DNA of 64,000 nt, from the NCBI RefSeq assembly GCF_000471905.2, contig NW_006500327.1, forward strand, positions 485,822-549,821, given 5' to 3'. Made by a program: the position numbers and the translations under genes. Source of the stretch: Amborella trichopoda. Lineage: Eukaryota; Streptophyta; Magnoliopsida; Amborellales; Amborellaceae. Shown here one piece after another: positions 1 through 11,000 of the stretch; the first letter of the stretch is position 1; each line of letters starts with the position of its first letter. Under the pieces are notes generated by a model. It was not told where the DNA came from and did no database searches. It worked only from the letters and a program-made list of their open reading frames with translations.

Positions 1-10
1 CCATACATAA

Positions 11-1750
11 ATGCAATCTGATTCCAAGATGATTAGAATGCCAGATGGAACTGTGCAGATAAATTTCCAGACTCCAAGAGTAAGTGAAAATCAGATTAGA
101 GAAATATTTCCTACTCAATTCCAAAGATTGCTCGAAAAAGTCCCGGTTGTTGCTTTTGATAAAACATGAAAGCCAATTTATGAACAAAAAACTTCTGATG
201 GACATAATTGGTTTAACACTTGTAATTGCTCTTGTCGTCTTGAAGATGATTTAGATGATTTTTCAAAAAGAAAAACAGAAAGAAAAAATCATCACAACAA
301 AAGCTTCATCAAAAATATATAGAAGGTGATCCATCTATTGGGTTACTTAGAGAAAGTTCAGGAAAATGGGATTATTATGTGACATATGGTTATTCAAATT
401 CCAACAACATTGTTTCTGATATCATCCCTATAAGATGGGATGATCAAAAAGATCCAGAAAGAAACAGCATCTCAGAATACTTAGCCTTTGATCCCCAAAG
501 CTCAAATTATTCCTCAAATTTTCCTCCATTACATGATTATACGAAACTCCAAGAAAATGAAAAAACATCTATGGAAAATTAAGAATCCCAGTGCTAGAGA
601 TGCTACAGGTGTACAAAAGTTCATCCCTCCAGTAGAAGCTAGTCTGAATTGGCAAGCTGAAAATGCTAAATCTCAAAATTTAGCAGTACTTCGGATAGAA
701 GAAAAACAAAATGTTATGTCTTCTCAGCTGCAGGGATTAGCCCGCAGAATTGTTCAATTAAAAGAGAAAATTCAATTGTTGCATGAAGAATTGATGTAAA
801 TATTGTATACAGTGAAAGATATTCATGAACAGTCTTATTTACTGAGTCAAAAAGGAAAAGAAAAAGCTTTCTTGGAAAAACAATTGCAAAGCATTGAAAG
901 AGATATTTGGATGAAATCCCAATGCCCTCGGAACCAATACCAGTCCCAATTCCAACCCTTGTTATCAAATCCATATACCCAAAATTATCCTACTTTAAGA
1001 AGTCCTGATCCATTTCCGCCAACAAGAACCCTTTACCTGGCTACTGGTCTTATTCCTCCCAGACCTTATGGTTTCAGAGCACTGAGTTCATTTGAAGAGG
1101 AAAGATGATTTCCTGAAGAAATGTTTTTTCTTCAATTAAGAAAAAAATCAAATATATAAATACCCAGTTCATCTCAACATCCTATTCCCAGTCCCTCAAC
1201 TACAGTTCAACCTCCTACTGATTCCAAATGACCAAAACAGGAAACCTAAATGTTTGAAAAATATGATACTGAATCTGAGGTTGTAGCCTCTTATGTCCCA
1301 GTTCGAATAAATATCCCATCTAAACCTTTGAATGATATGAGTTCATTTCTCAAGAATTTGACAAACCAGCCTGAAGTCAATCTTCAATCTGAATCTCAAT
1401 CTTCAGATGATATTTCAGATATATCTGAAACATTTATTGAAGATAAATCTTCTTCTTCCATGGATTCTGAATCTTTATTAATGATGAATTCACCAGAACC
1501 GCCTCATGAACCTGACCCAGTTATGGAAGAAGACCTCAGGCCTCCTGACCACCATGAACCCCAAACTATTCCTACCTATGGTGACTCATCTAAAGACTTT
1601 ACAATTGATGACATTCCACCATCATGATGGAATGACAGATTCAGAGAAATCCAAGGATGGATGCATTCAGAAATGCTTAATCCAGCAAATACTTTAGCCA
1701 GTACAATTTCTAAAGTTATTGTTAAGCTAAGATGATGCCTTTTTTATTGG
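11..1750 (+). pseudogene. Pararetroviral polyprotein, N-terminal part before the capsid (broken)
   Basis: Open stretches lie at 11-322 (with an internal TGA at 167-169), about 332-582, 596-799, 803-1108 and 1250-1627, in shifting frames. They are hydrophilic. The piece at 803-950 is Lys/Glu/Gln-rich and looks like a coiled coil. The piece at 1250-1627 is rich in Ser, Asp, Glu and Pro, like the acidic spacer that often precedes a capsid domain in this family. Residues GKWDYYVTYGY (about 363-395) followed by a WDD motif are the most protein-like part. I infer that this links the movement-protein and capsid regions. No enzymatic motif is visible here. Confidence 0.55.
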
Positions 1751-1839
1751 TATATAAGTCTTGGAGAATACTGACAACACAGTTGAGGAGTAGTCAGTCC
1801 ATTATTGAATTTCTTAATTATTTAGTTTCTGAATTCTCA

Positions 1840-2402
1840 GGCTAAGTGAAACACGAACAAACAGCTGCAAGAGAAGAATTTTTCCAGCTTAAATGTTGTT
1901 ATTTCAAGAGACAAGATATTAAAAAACATTTTTCAAAGATGAATAAGAGGTACCATAAGATAGGAGGAATTGATGATGTAAATTTAAAACAATTTTATCT
2001 TAAATCTATACTCCTACTCTTGGCAAAGAAGCCACAAAAACTATAAAAAATCAATGACTTACTATTCAAAATACTAGTTTTGGTGAATTATATCAATTTG
2101 TTCTCCATGCTTTAGAAAGACTGTGCAATCAAGACGAATTTGTAAAACAGATGGAAAAAAATAAGCATTTATTGGGAAAATCTTGTGATAAACCATATCT
2201 CAAGATAAAATGTGATACAGAAAAACAATGTGCATGTCCAACTACTTCGAAAGGCTACAAGAAGCTTGAACTGAAAAGGAGAAAGAAAAAATTTAAAAGG
2301 TTCAAATATCTTAGACGGTCAAGATTTCGAGGTTTCAAACACAAGAAATGAGATAGATGTTATGTCTGTGGTAAAAAAGGGCATTTTGCAAAAGATTGCC
2401 CA
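1840..2402 (+). pseudogene. Pararetroviral capsid/nucleocapsid region with CCHC zinc knuckle (broken)
   Basis: An open stretch at 1846-2046 carries a basic, capsid-like segment (KMNKRYHKIGG at its centre). A second stretch at 2151-2351 is extremely Lys/Arg-rich. A stop codon follows it, and then in the same frame comes a clear zinc knuckle, C-X2-C-X4-H-X4-C, at 2358-2399 (C at 2358, C at 2367, H at 2382, C at 2397). A basic arm before a zinc knuckle is the usual nucleic-acid-binding end of a caulimovirid capsid protein. The segment between 2046 and 2151 and the junction before the knuckle are interrupted by stops and a frame change. Confidence 0.7.
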
Positions 2403-2404
2403 AA

Positions 2405-3040
2405 TCAGAAAAAGAAGAAAAAACTAATCCACCTCCTGTCACAAATTCTAGATGAAGAAATTGATGATGATCTAGAGTATGTGTTTTCTCTTGATGAAAA
2501 ACAAAGTCCAGAGACATTGTTATCCATTGCATACTTTGAAGACAATGAGGTAAATGAGATAAGCAACACACATAACTCAGAGATATTGTCCCCACAGGAA
2601 AATATTGCAGACATAAACAGTTTACCCTTCCAGCCTACCCCAATAGCTCTGGTCCAGATACTACAAGAACACCATTCAAAACCTTTGACCATACCAGCAT
2701 TTTTTGATATAAGAGCATCAACTAGTATCTTAAAACCAGATTTACTACCAAAACAGTTTTGAGAAACATGTAACCAAACTTTTCGGGCTGCTAATAGAGA
2801 GAAATTTACCATAATCCAGATTAGCAAACCCATTTTGATAAAACTTTTTCCAAAATTAGTTATCCAACACAAACTATTAGGATCATATTTACCTAATAAA
2901 GAACTTTTACTTTGATTTGATGTTTTATACCAAGTAAAACTTCAATGGACTTCCAAATGACTACATTATAGGAACCTAACCTTACCATGGATAGCCTATA
3001 TAGCTCAACCTCATTCCCTAAAAACCATTCAACATAAAAT
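2405..3040 (+). pseudogene. Pararetroviral aspartic-protease region (broken)
   Basis: An open stretch at 2481-2762 follows the zinc knuckle, where the polyprotein's retropepsin should lie. Its best candidate for the catalytic D-T/S-G loop is the Asp codon at 2706-2708, followed by Ile-Arg-Ala-Ser. The position after the Asp and the Gly are not conserved, so the active site looks lost. Downstream to 3040 the reading frame has several stops. The assignment rests on order (after the nucleocapsid, before RT) and on the hydrophobic-Phe-Asp context. Confidence 0.5.
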
Positions 3041-3041
3041 C

Positions 3042-4080
3042 TTGTCAGACTGTTGTGCCAATTCCCACTCCGAGTTTCTCAAAAAATGTACCAACCCACT
3101 GTGGAGAAACCAGAACTTTTATGTTAATTTGCCTTTTAAGAAAAATGAGGACATAAATCCCACAAAAGCTTCACACAGAAGTTTAAATCATGATCTTTTG
3201 AAACAAGCTAAATTAGAAATACAAGATTTGATAAAGGAACAGTTAATTGAGCCAACCAGTTCTCCTTGGGCTTGTGACGTTTTTTATGTCAATAAAAGAG
3301 CAAAACAAATTCGAGGAAAACTTAGGTTAGTGATCAATTACCAACCCTTAAATGCTTTTCTTGCAGATGACAAATTCTCTCTACCAAATCAAATTACACT
3401 ATTTTTTCAAATTTCTCACGCACACATATTTGATTTAAAATCAGGATTTTGACAAATAGGAATTCATCCAGATGATCGTCCGAAAACAGCTTTCTGTTTA
3501 CGAAATTATCATTTTCAATGGACAGTCGTGCCTTTTGGTTTGAAAAATGCACCCACATATTTCCAAAAAGTTTTAAGTAATATTTTTTAACCAATCTCAA
3601 CACAAGCCCTGATATATATAAATGATATACTCCTCTTCTCCCCTGATCTTGATAGTCATATACTCCTGTTAAAAAAGTTTCATTCCCTCTGTTGTAAATA
3701 TGGTATTATGCTCTCTGAAAAGAAATGCATCTTTGCTACAACAGAAATTTATTTCCTTTGTGTGCATTTTCATAATGGAATATATAAACTCCAGCCTCAT
3801 ATAGCAAAACACTTACTAGATTTTCCAAATGTCCTATCTTCTGTAAAGCAGATTCAACAATTTTTAAGCATTGTAAATTATATGTCCCCTTTTATTCATA
3901 AGCTTTCTCTCTTTACTAGTCCACTCTATATTCTACTAAAGAAAAAAGCACCACCATGGACAAGAAAACAGACTGAGTGTGTTCTAGAGCTCAAAAGACT
4001 TTCTCAAAATTTACCTTCTTTGAAAATCCCATCTACAAGAAAACAGATTTTGCAAACAGATGCTTCAGATGAATTTTAGG
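3042..4080 (+). pseudogene. Pararetroviral reverse transcriptase (broken)
   Basis: Seen in order: an N-terminal finger segment with IKEQLIEPTSSPWACDVFYV (about 3230-3292), then KLRLVINYQPLNAF, then FDLKSGF. A stop follows, then QIGIHPDD and VVPFGLKNAP, another stop near 3588, then the catalytic box at 3615-3626, which reads Tyr-Ile-Asn-Asp instead of the family's Tyr-x-Asp-Asp. The thumb/connection segment follows at 3708-4079. These blocks and their spacing are diagnostic of Caulimoviridae/Ty3-type RT. The absence of integrase and of LTRs supports a pararetrovirus. Stops, frame changes and the changed catalytic Asp make it non-functional. Confidence 0.85.
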
Positions 4081-5085
4081 CAGGTAGTTTGCTTGAAGAA
4101 AAGGAAAAGGAAAGGATGATTTGCGGATATAAAAGTGGAAAATTCAAAGAATTTGAACCTCATTACCATTAGACATTTAAAGAAATCCGCACAGAAAAAA
4201 GAGGAATTGAAAAATTTCCAATTTCATCTAATAGGACATTCTTTTCTAGTAGAGATGGATTTGTCAGCTTTTCCAAATATGCTCAAATTCAAAAATAAGA
4301 TTTTTCCAAATCCATAATTACTCAGATAGGCAAGTTGGTTTTGGCAATGGCATTTTGAGTATAAACATACTGCTGGAAAGAACAATATCTTAGCTGATAT
4401 GTTTTCTCGAAATAAATTTTCTAAAGATACTATTCTTCAAGTTGTTCCCTTTTTAGGAGCAATAATCAGAATAGATGATGAATCAAGAGATGTTCTTGAT
4501 GAAATATTTGACATTCTACTCACCAAGACAATGGAAGCAATAAATGATATTATGCAACAAAAAATGCATGAAATATTAATCAGAAATCATGGAGAATGTT
4601 TTCAAGGAATTCAATGCCATCCTACAGACCCATTTTTATCCTTATTTCAGACCAAACATTATTATAATATGTCGAGAGAAGCTCTTTGCTTTTTTTGGTA
4701 TCTTACCCAAAACTACTATATATGTTTCAATTTTCATGCAAGGAAACTATTGTCTTACCTTAGACATTGTCATTTCCTGCAATGGAATAATTGTATCCAC
4801 CCCAATCCTAGAGCTTTCAACTTTTACAAATGCCTTTTAAAGCATTACCATTATAATCAATGGAATGAATCTTTTGGTTATTATCACAGACCCTATATCA
4901 TTATAGCCTTTCACCTAGACCTGCGATCTCGAATTTATCCTGAATATACTTTCCTTACCCAACATCCCCATATTCAAACTATTGGATGGTATGATTCTAA
5001 TCTCCTAAATTTTTTGTTGTTTCAAACTGAATTATGGAAAGAATTAAAAATCCTCATGTGCTACATTAATAGAATCCAGCCATAA
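4040..5085 (+). pseudogene. Pararetroviral RNase H plus long C-terminal extension (broken)
   Basis: RNase H starts at QTDAS (Asp codon 4059-4061) and ends with a block reading AGKNNILADMFSRNKF (about 4372-4422). At least one frameshift and several stops lie between about 4077 and 4330. The frame then stays open from 4399 to 5085 for over 220 codons beyond RNase H. This extension is rich in Phe, Tyr, His and Trp. I do not recognise it as a known domain. It ends with TAA at 5083-5085, which overlaps the start of the next small ORF. An ORF this long in an otherwise riddled copy suggests the C-terminal region was part of the polyprotein. Confidence 0.7.
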
Positions 5086-5318
5086 TGGATTCCTTTAGAG
5101 TCTATACAGGAACAACAATATGGAATGATGAGACTCCCCGAGGAGTTGCCCTGCTACATCAACTACAAATATGGCTTGCTGATTACCCTCCTCCAGCTGA
5201 AGCATAGACAGACAGCTCCAGTGATGATATCTATCCTGGACCCTCATATTGTCCGTCCAACCATTCTTCACCAAGTTATAATTCTGATGGCTTACCCATA
5301 GATTATGACATGGATTAA
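5085..5318 (+). pseudogene. Small 3' ORF of the pararetrovirus, one internal stop
   Basis: An ATG at 5085-5087 shares its A with the polyprotein stop (TAATG). The frame runs 77 codons to TAA at 5316-5318, broken only by a TAG at 5205-5207 (codon 41). The product would be small and acidic: an N-terminal part containing TTIWNDETPRG, then a Ser/Asp/Pro/Tyr-rich tail ending in DYDMD. The function is unknown. The stop-start overlap is the layout expected for coupled or reinitiating translation of a second viral ORF. It is a very short ORF, so this rests on the overlap, its length and its skewed composition. Confidence 0.5.
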
Positions 5319-5610
5319 AGAATGGAATTACTATTCAATATAAGGACGAATCACTGTTCAAGATAAGGATGAATTACTGCTCAAGATAAGGAAGAATCTA
5401 CTTTTCACTATAGATGTCGGCCACCTGTCTACTATTCATTTGCTTTTCACTGTACATAATGGCCACCTGTATCGGCCACTTTTTTACTTTATCTTGGTTT
5501 GAAGTCCGGATTTCAAATCCGTTGCCTATAAAAGGCCTCATAGTGTTAATTTTAGGATTCCAAAATTTGGAGATGTAATATCTTCAATCCATAATAAACC
5601 TCAATAAAAA
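5319..5610 (+). promoter_or_regulatory. Pararetroviral pregenomic promoter and poly(A) region
   Basis: About 3.5 imperfect 23-bp direct repeats lie at 5319-5401 (units at 5340-5362 and 5363-5385). Two GGCCACCTGT motifs follow near 5418 and 5460, then a strong TATA box CTATAAAAGG at 5526-5535. AATAAA signals lie at 5593-5598 and 5603-5608, about 60-75 bases past the TATA box. A TATA box followed closely by poly(A) signals is typical of caulimovirid pregenomic RNA, which carries a terminal redundancy. No tRNA-Met primer-binding site was seen downstream, consistent with the copy being truncated there. Confidence 0.6.
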
Positions 5611-5650
5611 GAATTTTTTTTTACCCTCTATACATTTGAAGAAAATAATA

Positions 5651-6011
5651 TCTCAAGATTGACTAGAAACTATTCAATTTTTAGATAGTGAAAACTAAAT
5701 GTTAGAAAACTTAAATTCAAACTTTCTAATCATCTAGTGATTCTTAGATAGCTCCCAAAATTTCATATTGCAAAAATCCTCCCAAGTATGCCTTTTGCCC
5801 TAAGGAGTAGATGTACCATATGCACCCGCATGAGCATAATACATACGCTCTCCTGGTTAAATATGCTTTTTATGTACATTTACTAGGTATGCTTTTTATG
5901 TACATTATTGTGTACTGTATCACATAATAATGGTGCCTGCCAGCCAGTCCATTCCAAGTATCAAATATGCTATTTTGTGCATATGCCCTAGGGGAGCAAC
6001 TACACTGGATC
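5651..6011. other. Non-coding spacer
   Basis: No gene is visible. A short direct duplication containing TATGCTTTTTATGTACATT lies at about 5860-5905. The rest is unremarkable AT-rich sequence. Confidence 0.5.
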
Positions 6012-6398
6012 TTCAAAGGAGGGGTGCAGTTAACTGCATCCGTAGAGGTAAGGTGTACCTTCAAATTTTATCATGGTATATAATTTTGATGTAAAATATT
6101 TTTAGGATTATTTCAAAATCTATTTTTATATCTAATTATAAAATTTTAAATTTTAAAAAATGTTAAAATCAAGAAGATCTATAAACATATGAAAATCTTG
6201 AAAATGGACGGTGTAGATAATATGTTGTAAAATGCACTATTTTTAAACTTAAAAACTTTTTATTTTCCATGGTCATACATCTCGATGTCGAGATGATTAA
6301 TCAAATGGTTTTTCAACATTAAAACTACCTTTTCTGATAGATTTTTAAGGTGCATCCGTACTTCTACAAGGTTGCATTCTTATATAACTTTTTCTTTG
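6012..6398 (+). mobile_element. MITE, family 2 copy
   Basis: It shares the core seen in all family-2 copies: a block with ATGAAAATCTTGAAAATGGACGG, then TGTTGTAAAATGCACTATTTTT, then CATCTCGATGTCGAGATGAT. It ends in GGTTGCA-type sequence and TTATATAACTTTTTC. Other copies are at 15686-16076, 24456-24815 and 31868-32225. No coding capacity. Confidence 0.6.
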
Positions 6399-6744
6399 AA
6401 GGAGTGGGCATGAATTTTAGAGCTCCCACATACTCAAAGCTGAATGTGAGCGGATTTGGTAGTTACATAAGAACCCCATTTAAAATAATTGTTTATTGGA
6501 TTCATGCCCTTGGCTCGGTGGTTAAGGAGTAAGGGCAACTTAGAGAGAGAGAGAGAGGGAGAGTTATGACACCTCTACAAGTATCATTAATGTGGTTGGA
6601 AAATGACCAAATGCAATAGTGAGTATTGCTCAAATTAATAGCTTATATCTCACAGGTAATGTGGAAGTTTTGGTAGCCTCAAAAGCATGGGCTGCCCAAA
6701 TAAAGCCTCTCTCAATACTCCAGTTGTAAGGCCTCATCAAACTT
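6399..6744. other. Non-coding spacer with GA microsatellite
   Basis: No gene is visible. A (GA)n tract lies near 6543-6564. The remainder may be the outer edge of the dispersed repeat that follows. Confidence 0.4.
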
Positions 6745-8076
6745 AAAATGGACATTATTGTTGGGCATGTGTGGCTGTTAAAGGCCTGTGCTTGTAAATG
6801 AATTACATAGTGGAACATGAATTTAATGGGAGTATGGTCTCGTGTGGACTATACTAAGCAAACAATGTTTGTTAATACTGGACTGTACTTAACGTGCTAG
6901 GTCGGTCTGGTTGGAAAAAATACATATTACTTGGGCATAGAGAAACACATCGATAAGGGTTAGATGTGTCATCCCTTGATGAGGTCGGGGTATGCCTGAA
7001 AGAGTGAGCCGAGGGATTGTGTGATCCTTGTGTGTGATGAAAGTCTTCAAAGACAGGGCCAAAACCTCATCCGCATACCATTACATGGTATGCACATTGA
7101 TAGCCATTTTCAAGGAAGTGAACCACCTTTTAAGATGAAGTGTGTTCATGTACGAGAGATAACCCCTGTGTACCATCGAGCAATGGATTATATCAGGTCA
7201 GGATGACCTTGGTTTCGTCTTTAGGGGGAACTTGAAATCCATAGATTAGGATTGTGACCCCTTGTCCATTGATTAGGCTTTAGTGACCCACTAATGATCC
7301 TTTACATGAATTGTGGGTCATTGACAATACTGGATTAGTTTGAGAAAGTATAAAGGTTCGTGGTCCATAGTTGGATGTGGAGTGCCTCAGTGCACATTTA
7401 TTCCCAGACCATATGGATCTTTTTTCCATCATAGTATTTAATTTTATTGATTTTAATAATGTATGATTGTAGAATTGTTATTTGAATTTTTCTAAATCTC
7501 TGTATATTTTATTTATCAAATTTGGATTTATAAAAATAGAGATATTGATTTTATATTGATTTAAATATTCAAATAATAATTTTATGTTTTCTAAAAATAA
7601 AAAAATATTATAATCGCATGGGAGGCCCAATAGGACTTATGGGCCCCCATAGCAAAATAAATGGGGCCCATTATGTGCCATAAACGGTAGCACGTCCTAC
7701 TTAGGTGGCTTTCTATTTTGTTTGGTCAAGCTCTAAGAAGCTTGAGAGTAAAGAGAGTGTTGTTTTAAGCAAGCTTAAGCCTTAAGGATAAATGCAATTG
7801 TTGGTATTATCCATGAAATAAGAAAGGATAATATCTTATATTAATTTCTTATTTGAACTAATTGATGGGAAAATAGTTTAGGAAGTGAGGGATAATAGTT
7901 TTAACACCTTCCATAAGATATTGATAACCTATCTATGGAATGGATGACTCATATCTCTCACCCCATAAGTCACCCAAGATCAATAGTACATATTCAATAT
8001 CACATGAGTGACAAGCCAAGGAAAACCCTAATGAACCCTAAATTATTCAAGCATTATGAAAAATGGAGTAACCTAT
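6745..8076 (+). repeat. Large dispersed repeat, copy 1, left part
   Basis: This non-coding block is recognisably the same as 18150-19245. Shared landmarks in the same order include a GTGGACTATACTA block, CTTGGGCATAGAG, GAGGGA-TGTGTG-CCTTGTGTGTGATG, a GTGCGAGAGAT-type block and CATAGATTAGGATT. It continues after the inserted LTR remnant at 11138-11590. It has no coding potential. It could be a retroelement LTR or a non-autonomous retroelement; the later part of copy 2 has a TATA-like TATAAATAGGGG and a CT-rich leader. Confidence 0.6.
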
Positions 8077-11000
8077 TGTAGACACCCTATTTTAAATCTA
8101 GCAAATTCTGTGGTTTTGAGTTCTTACGATCCCACAAGGAAATCCTTTCATCATCTTTGGGTAAAATATAATAAAGAAAATGACCACCAAAGGGGCCACA
8201 TATGGCAAAACTGTCAGACCCGTCCTTTTTAAAAGCACTTTTTCAATTTGATTGTTAAAACCTTCCATTTCTAAAACCCTTTTAGAAAGGATTTCCTCCA
8301 TCACTACAAGAGGTTAAACTGTTAGTCGATCTGGCTTCATTCTCGAAGCCAACTTCTTACGCCTGTTATGAAGGCTTGAAACTAGCCAGACACTCCATGG
8401 TTGTATGAGTATAACTACCAACTACCATATATCGGAGATGGATGAACCTCGTAAATGACGATATTGGCTAGTCTGAGAGAGTTTTTCTCTCGACTGGATC
8501 CCCTGAGGCGAAATGAGACAAGCTCATCCCCGTGTGTATGTGTATGATGTCCCAAAGTCCAACTCGAAAAATGTCAAACTCGTGCGACGTAAAAGAGCCG
8601 AGACATGATAAGCATCAAACTTGTGTGATGCTAAAGAGCTGAGATAAGATAAACGTCAAACTCGTGTGACATTAAAGAGCCGAGATAGGATAAACGTCAA
8701 ACTTGTGCAACGTAAAAGAGCCGAGACAGGAAAAACATCAAACTCGTCCAACGTTAAAGAGCCGAGACAAGAAAACCGTCAAACTCATGTGACGTAAAAG
8801 AGCCGAGATAGGATAAACATCAAACTCGTGTGACGTAAAAGAGCCGAGACAGGGACCGTCTATCCCCGTATGACGTGAAAGGTTGGGTGTATTCAAGGCA
8901 CAACCACCCTGTTTAATGGAAAGACGTCAAACTCATGCGACGTAAAAGAGCGGAGACAGGTACCTTCTATTCCCATATGACGTGAAAGGTCGGGTGTATC
9001 GAGGACACAACCACCTGTTTCAATGAAAAAACGTCAAACTCGTGCAACATAAAAGAGCCGAGGCAGGTACCTTCTATCCCCGTATGACATGAAAGGCCAG
9101 GTGTATCCAGGGCACAACCACCCTGTTCAATGGAAAAACGTCAAACTCATGCAACGTAAAGAGCTCAGACAGGTACTGCCTAGCCTCGTATGACGCATAA
9201 AGGTCGGGTGTATCCAGGGCACAACCATCCTCTTCGATAGATTCCATCTATCCCCGTATTGATGTAAAAGTATGGTCCATTGCTGCATGACGCTAAACTG
9301 CTTAGAGAGCTCTATGGTTGCAGGAGTTAAAACTGTTAACCAACATTGTTTTCAAAATATATTTCTCTTTTCAAAATTTTCACTATATGTATTATGTTTT
9401 CCAAAAACTTTAATTTCTTTGTTAAAATCGTAATATGTCCTTGCTCTAGGTTCTATTTCAAATCTCCGCCTACTTTCAAAAATTCTAAAAAAGTTTTAAA
9501 AAAACGAAAGAGCCTGGACATCCGTATATAATGATTACTGTGTTGCTGCGATTGCCGCATTGCTGCCTCATCTCTCACTTCGGATTCGACCAGACAAGTC
9601 TCTTCCTGTAGAAAGCCTTTTATTATAGACAACCTTAGGAACCCTAAGGAGATTAAAAAAAATGTCAGGGTTAAAAATTCAAACTACAAAAAATCCCTGG
9701 AGTTACGTGGCATAGTTAGAAAATCCAACTCGAGTTTCAAGCTTGTGTAACTCACCGACATCTCACGTCGAAAACCCTAGGAGGAAAAATACCCTAGGTT
9801 GGTGAGCGCAATAACTTGGAGGGATAGTTGGTGTGCCCCCTGACCACATGACCTCAAGAAAAAATTAAAATATCTGCTTTATCTTTGACGTTCACCTAAC
9901 CCTCGAAGGACAATGAACGCCAAAGTGTCTACTTTTTTGCCACTCACCTGTCCCTTGAATGACAGAGAATGCCAAAGAGGGGCAACTGTAGACACCCTAT
10001 TTTAAATCTGGCAAATTATATGGTTTTCTTAACCTTTAGGACCACATTATCCTAGTAGATCTAATTTAATTACCCCAAAACTACCCAAATCCTATCCCAA
10101 TTTAACATAAAGCCCAAGAGCCTTCCAACGGTCCAAGAATCATTTGAATCAGACATACGGATAAAAAGATATAACAAATACCAACTGTCGGGCCACAGGC
10201 TGAGCTGTAACAGGCCCGACAGGCTCAGACACAGGCTGATGACACAGTCAATGCATCTGATGAAACAATAAACGCGTTTTCTTTAATTAGATAAAGCTAA
10301 AACTTCAAGATAAATCCAAAAAAATTCAGAAAAAAACTCAAAAAAATTAATTTTATAAATAACCCCTCTCCCTAACCCAAAAAAGAGAGAAAAAGAGACC
10401 AAAAAAACCTTAGAAATTTTCGAAATTAGGAAAATTACCCAAAAATACAAAAAATAGAAAAATTAGAAAATTCTTAAAAATTTAGAAAAAATCCCAAAAA
10501 ATTAAAGAAAATCTCAAAATTCATATTCAACATCTGGATATCACAAAACCCTTAGAAAACTAAGGAAATTCTCCTCTAGATCCTAGAAAGACCGACTCTA
10601 GATTGAAAACCCTAAAGAAGATAGAAACCCTAGCCTCCTGAAATCCTAACCCCCAAGACTGAGAAAACCTAGACCTAGAACACAAAAACCTTGGATCAAA
10701 ACTAGAATTAAGGCATAACAACCCTAGATCTAATCCTTTACACCAGATATCTGCTGGTCAACATCCGAATCAGAGAGGCAAAGAGGACCGGCTTTGATAC
10801 GGGCAAGCCCTCGAAGGCTCGGGAATCTCGGGCCATTCGACCTGGTTTGGTATTATTTATTCGTTTCTCTTTCTTCTTCTTTTTACTGTTTTAATTCTTT
10901 TATTTATTTTTGATATGTTAACTTGTCTTAAAAATTGTATTTTAATGCACTGTATCATGTTGGCTCTGTCACATATCTGAAAGTAGAACTGCTCTTTTCC

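Larger units (their letters stand above)
1..5650 (+). mobile_element. Endogenous pararetrovirus (Caulimoviridae-like), decayed
   Basis: Seen: pieces on the plus strand in the order capsid-like basic region, CCHC zinc knuckle, aspartic-protease remnant, reverse transcriptase, RNase H, long C-terminal region, small ORF, then a non-coding region with a TATA box and AATAAA signals. No integrase and no LTRs are visible. That order and the missing integrase are typical of integrated plant pararetroviruses rather than Ty3 retrotransposons. The reading frame is broken by many stops and frameshifts, so the copy cannot encode a working polyprotein. The 5' part, where a movement-protein domain would lie, is largely outside the window. 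The right limit is approximate: viral-type signals end near 5610. The genus is not assigned; a petuvirus- or florendovirus-like layout (long polyprotein plus a small second ORF) fits best. Confidence 0.85.

Noticed and set aside
160-4080. Reassigned TGA codon explaining the in-frame TGAs
   Set aside because: The host gene CSLC uses TGA as its stop, and the viral copy also has TAA, TAG and frameshifts. Decay explains it.
1-5650. Ty3-type LTR retrotransposon instead of pararetrovirus
   Set aside because: No integrase after RNase H, no LTRs, and a promoter/poly(A) region of pararetroviral layout.
6500-6540. tRNA- or SINE-like start (GGCTCGGTGGTTAAGGAG)
   Set aside because: No B box (GGTTCGAATCC-type) and no cloverleaf could be found downstream.
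8574-9240. CRISPR-like array
   Set aside because: Repeats are contiguous with no unique spacers, and the context is a plant nuclear retroelement. It is a minisatellite.
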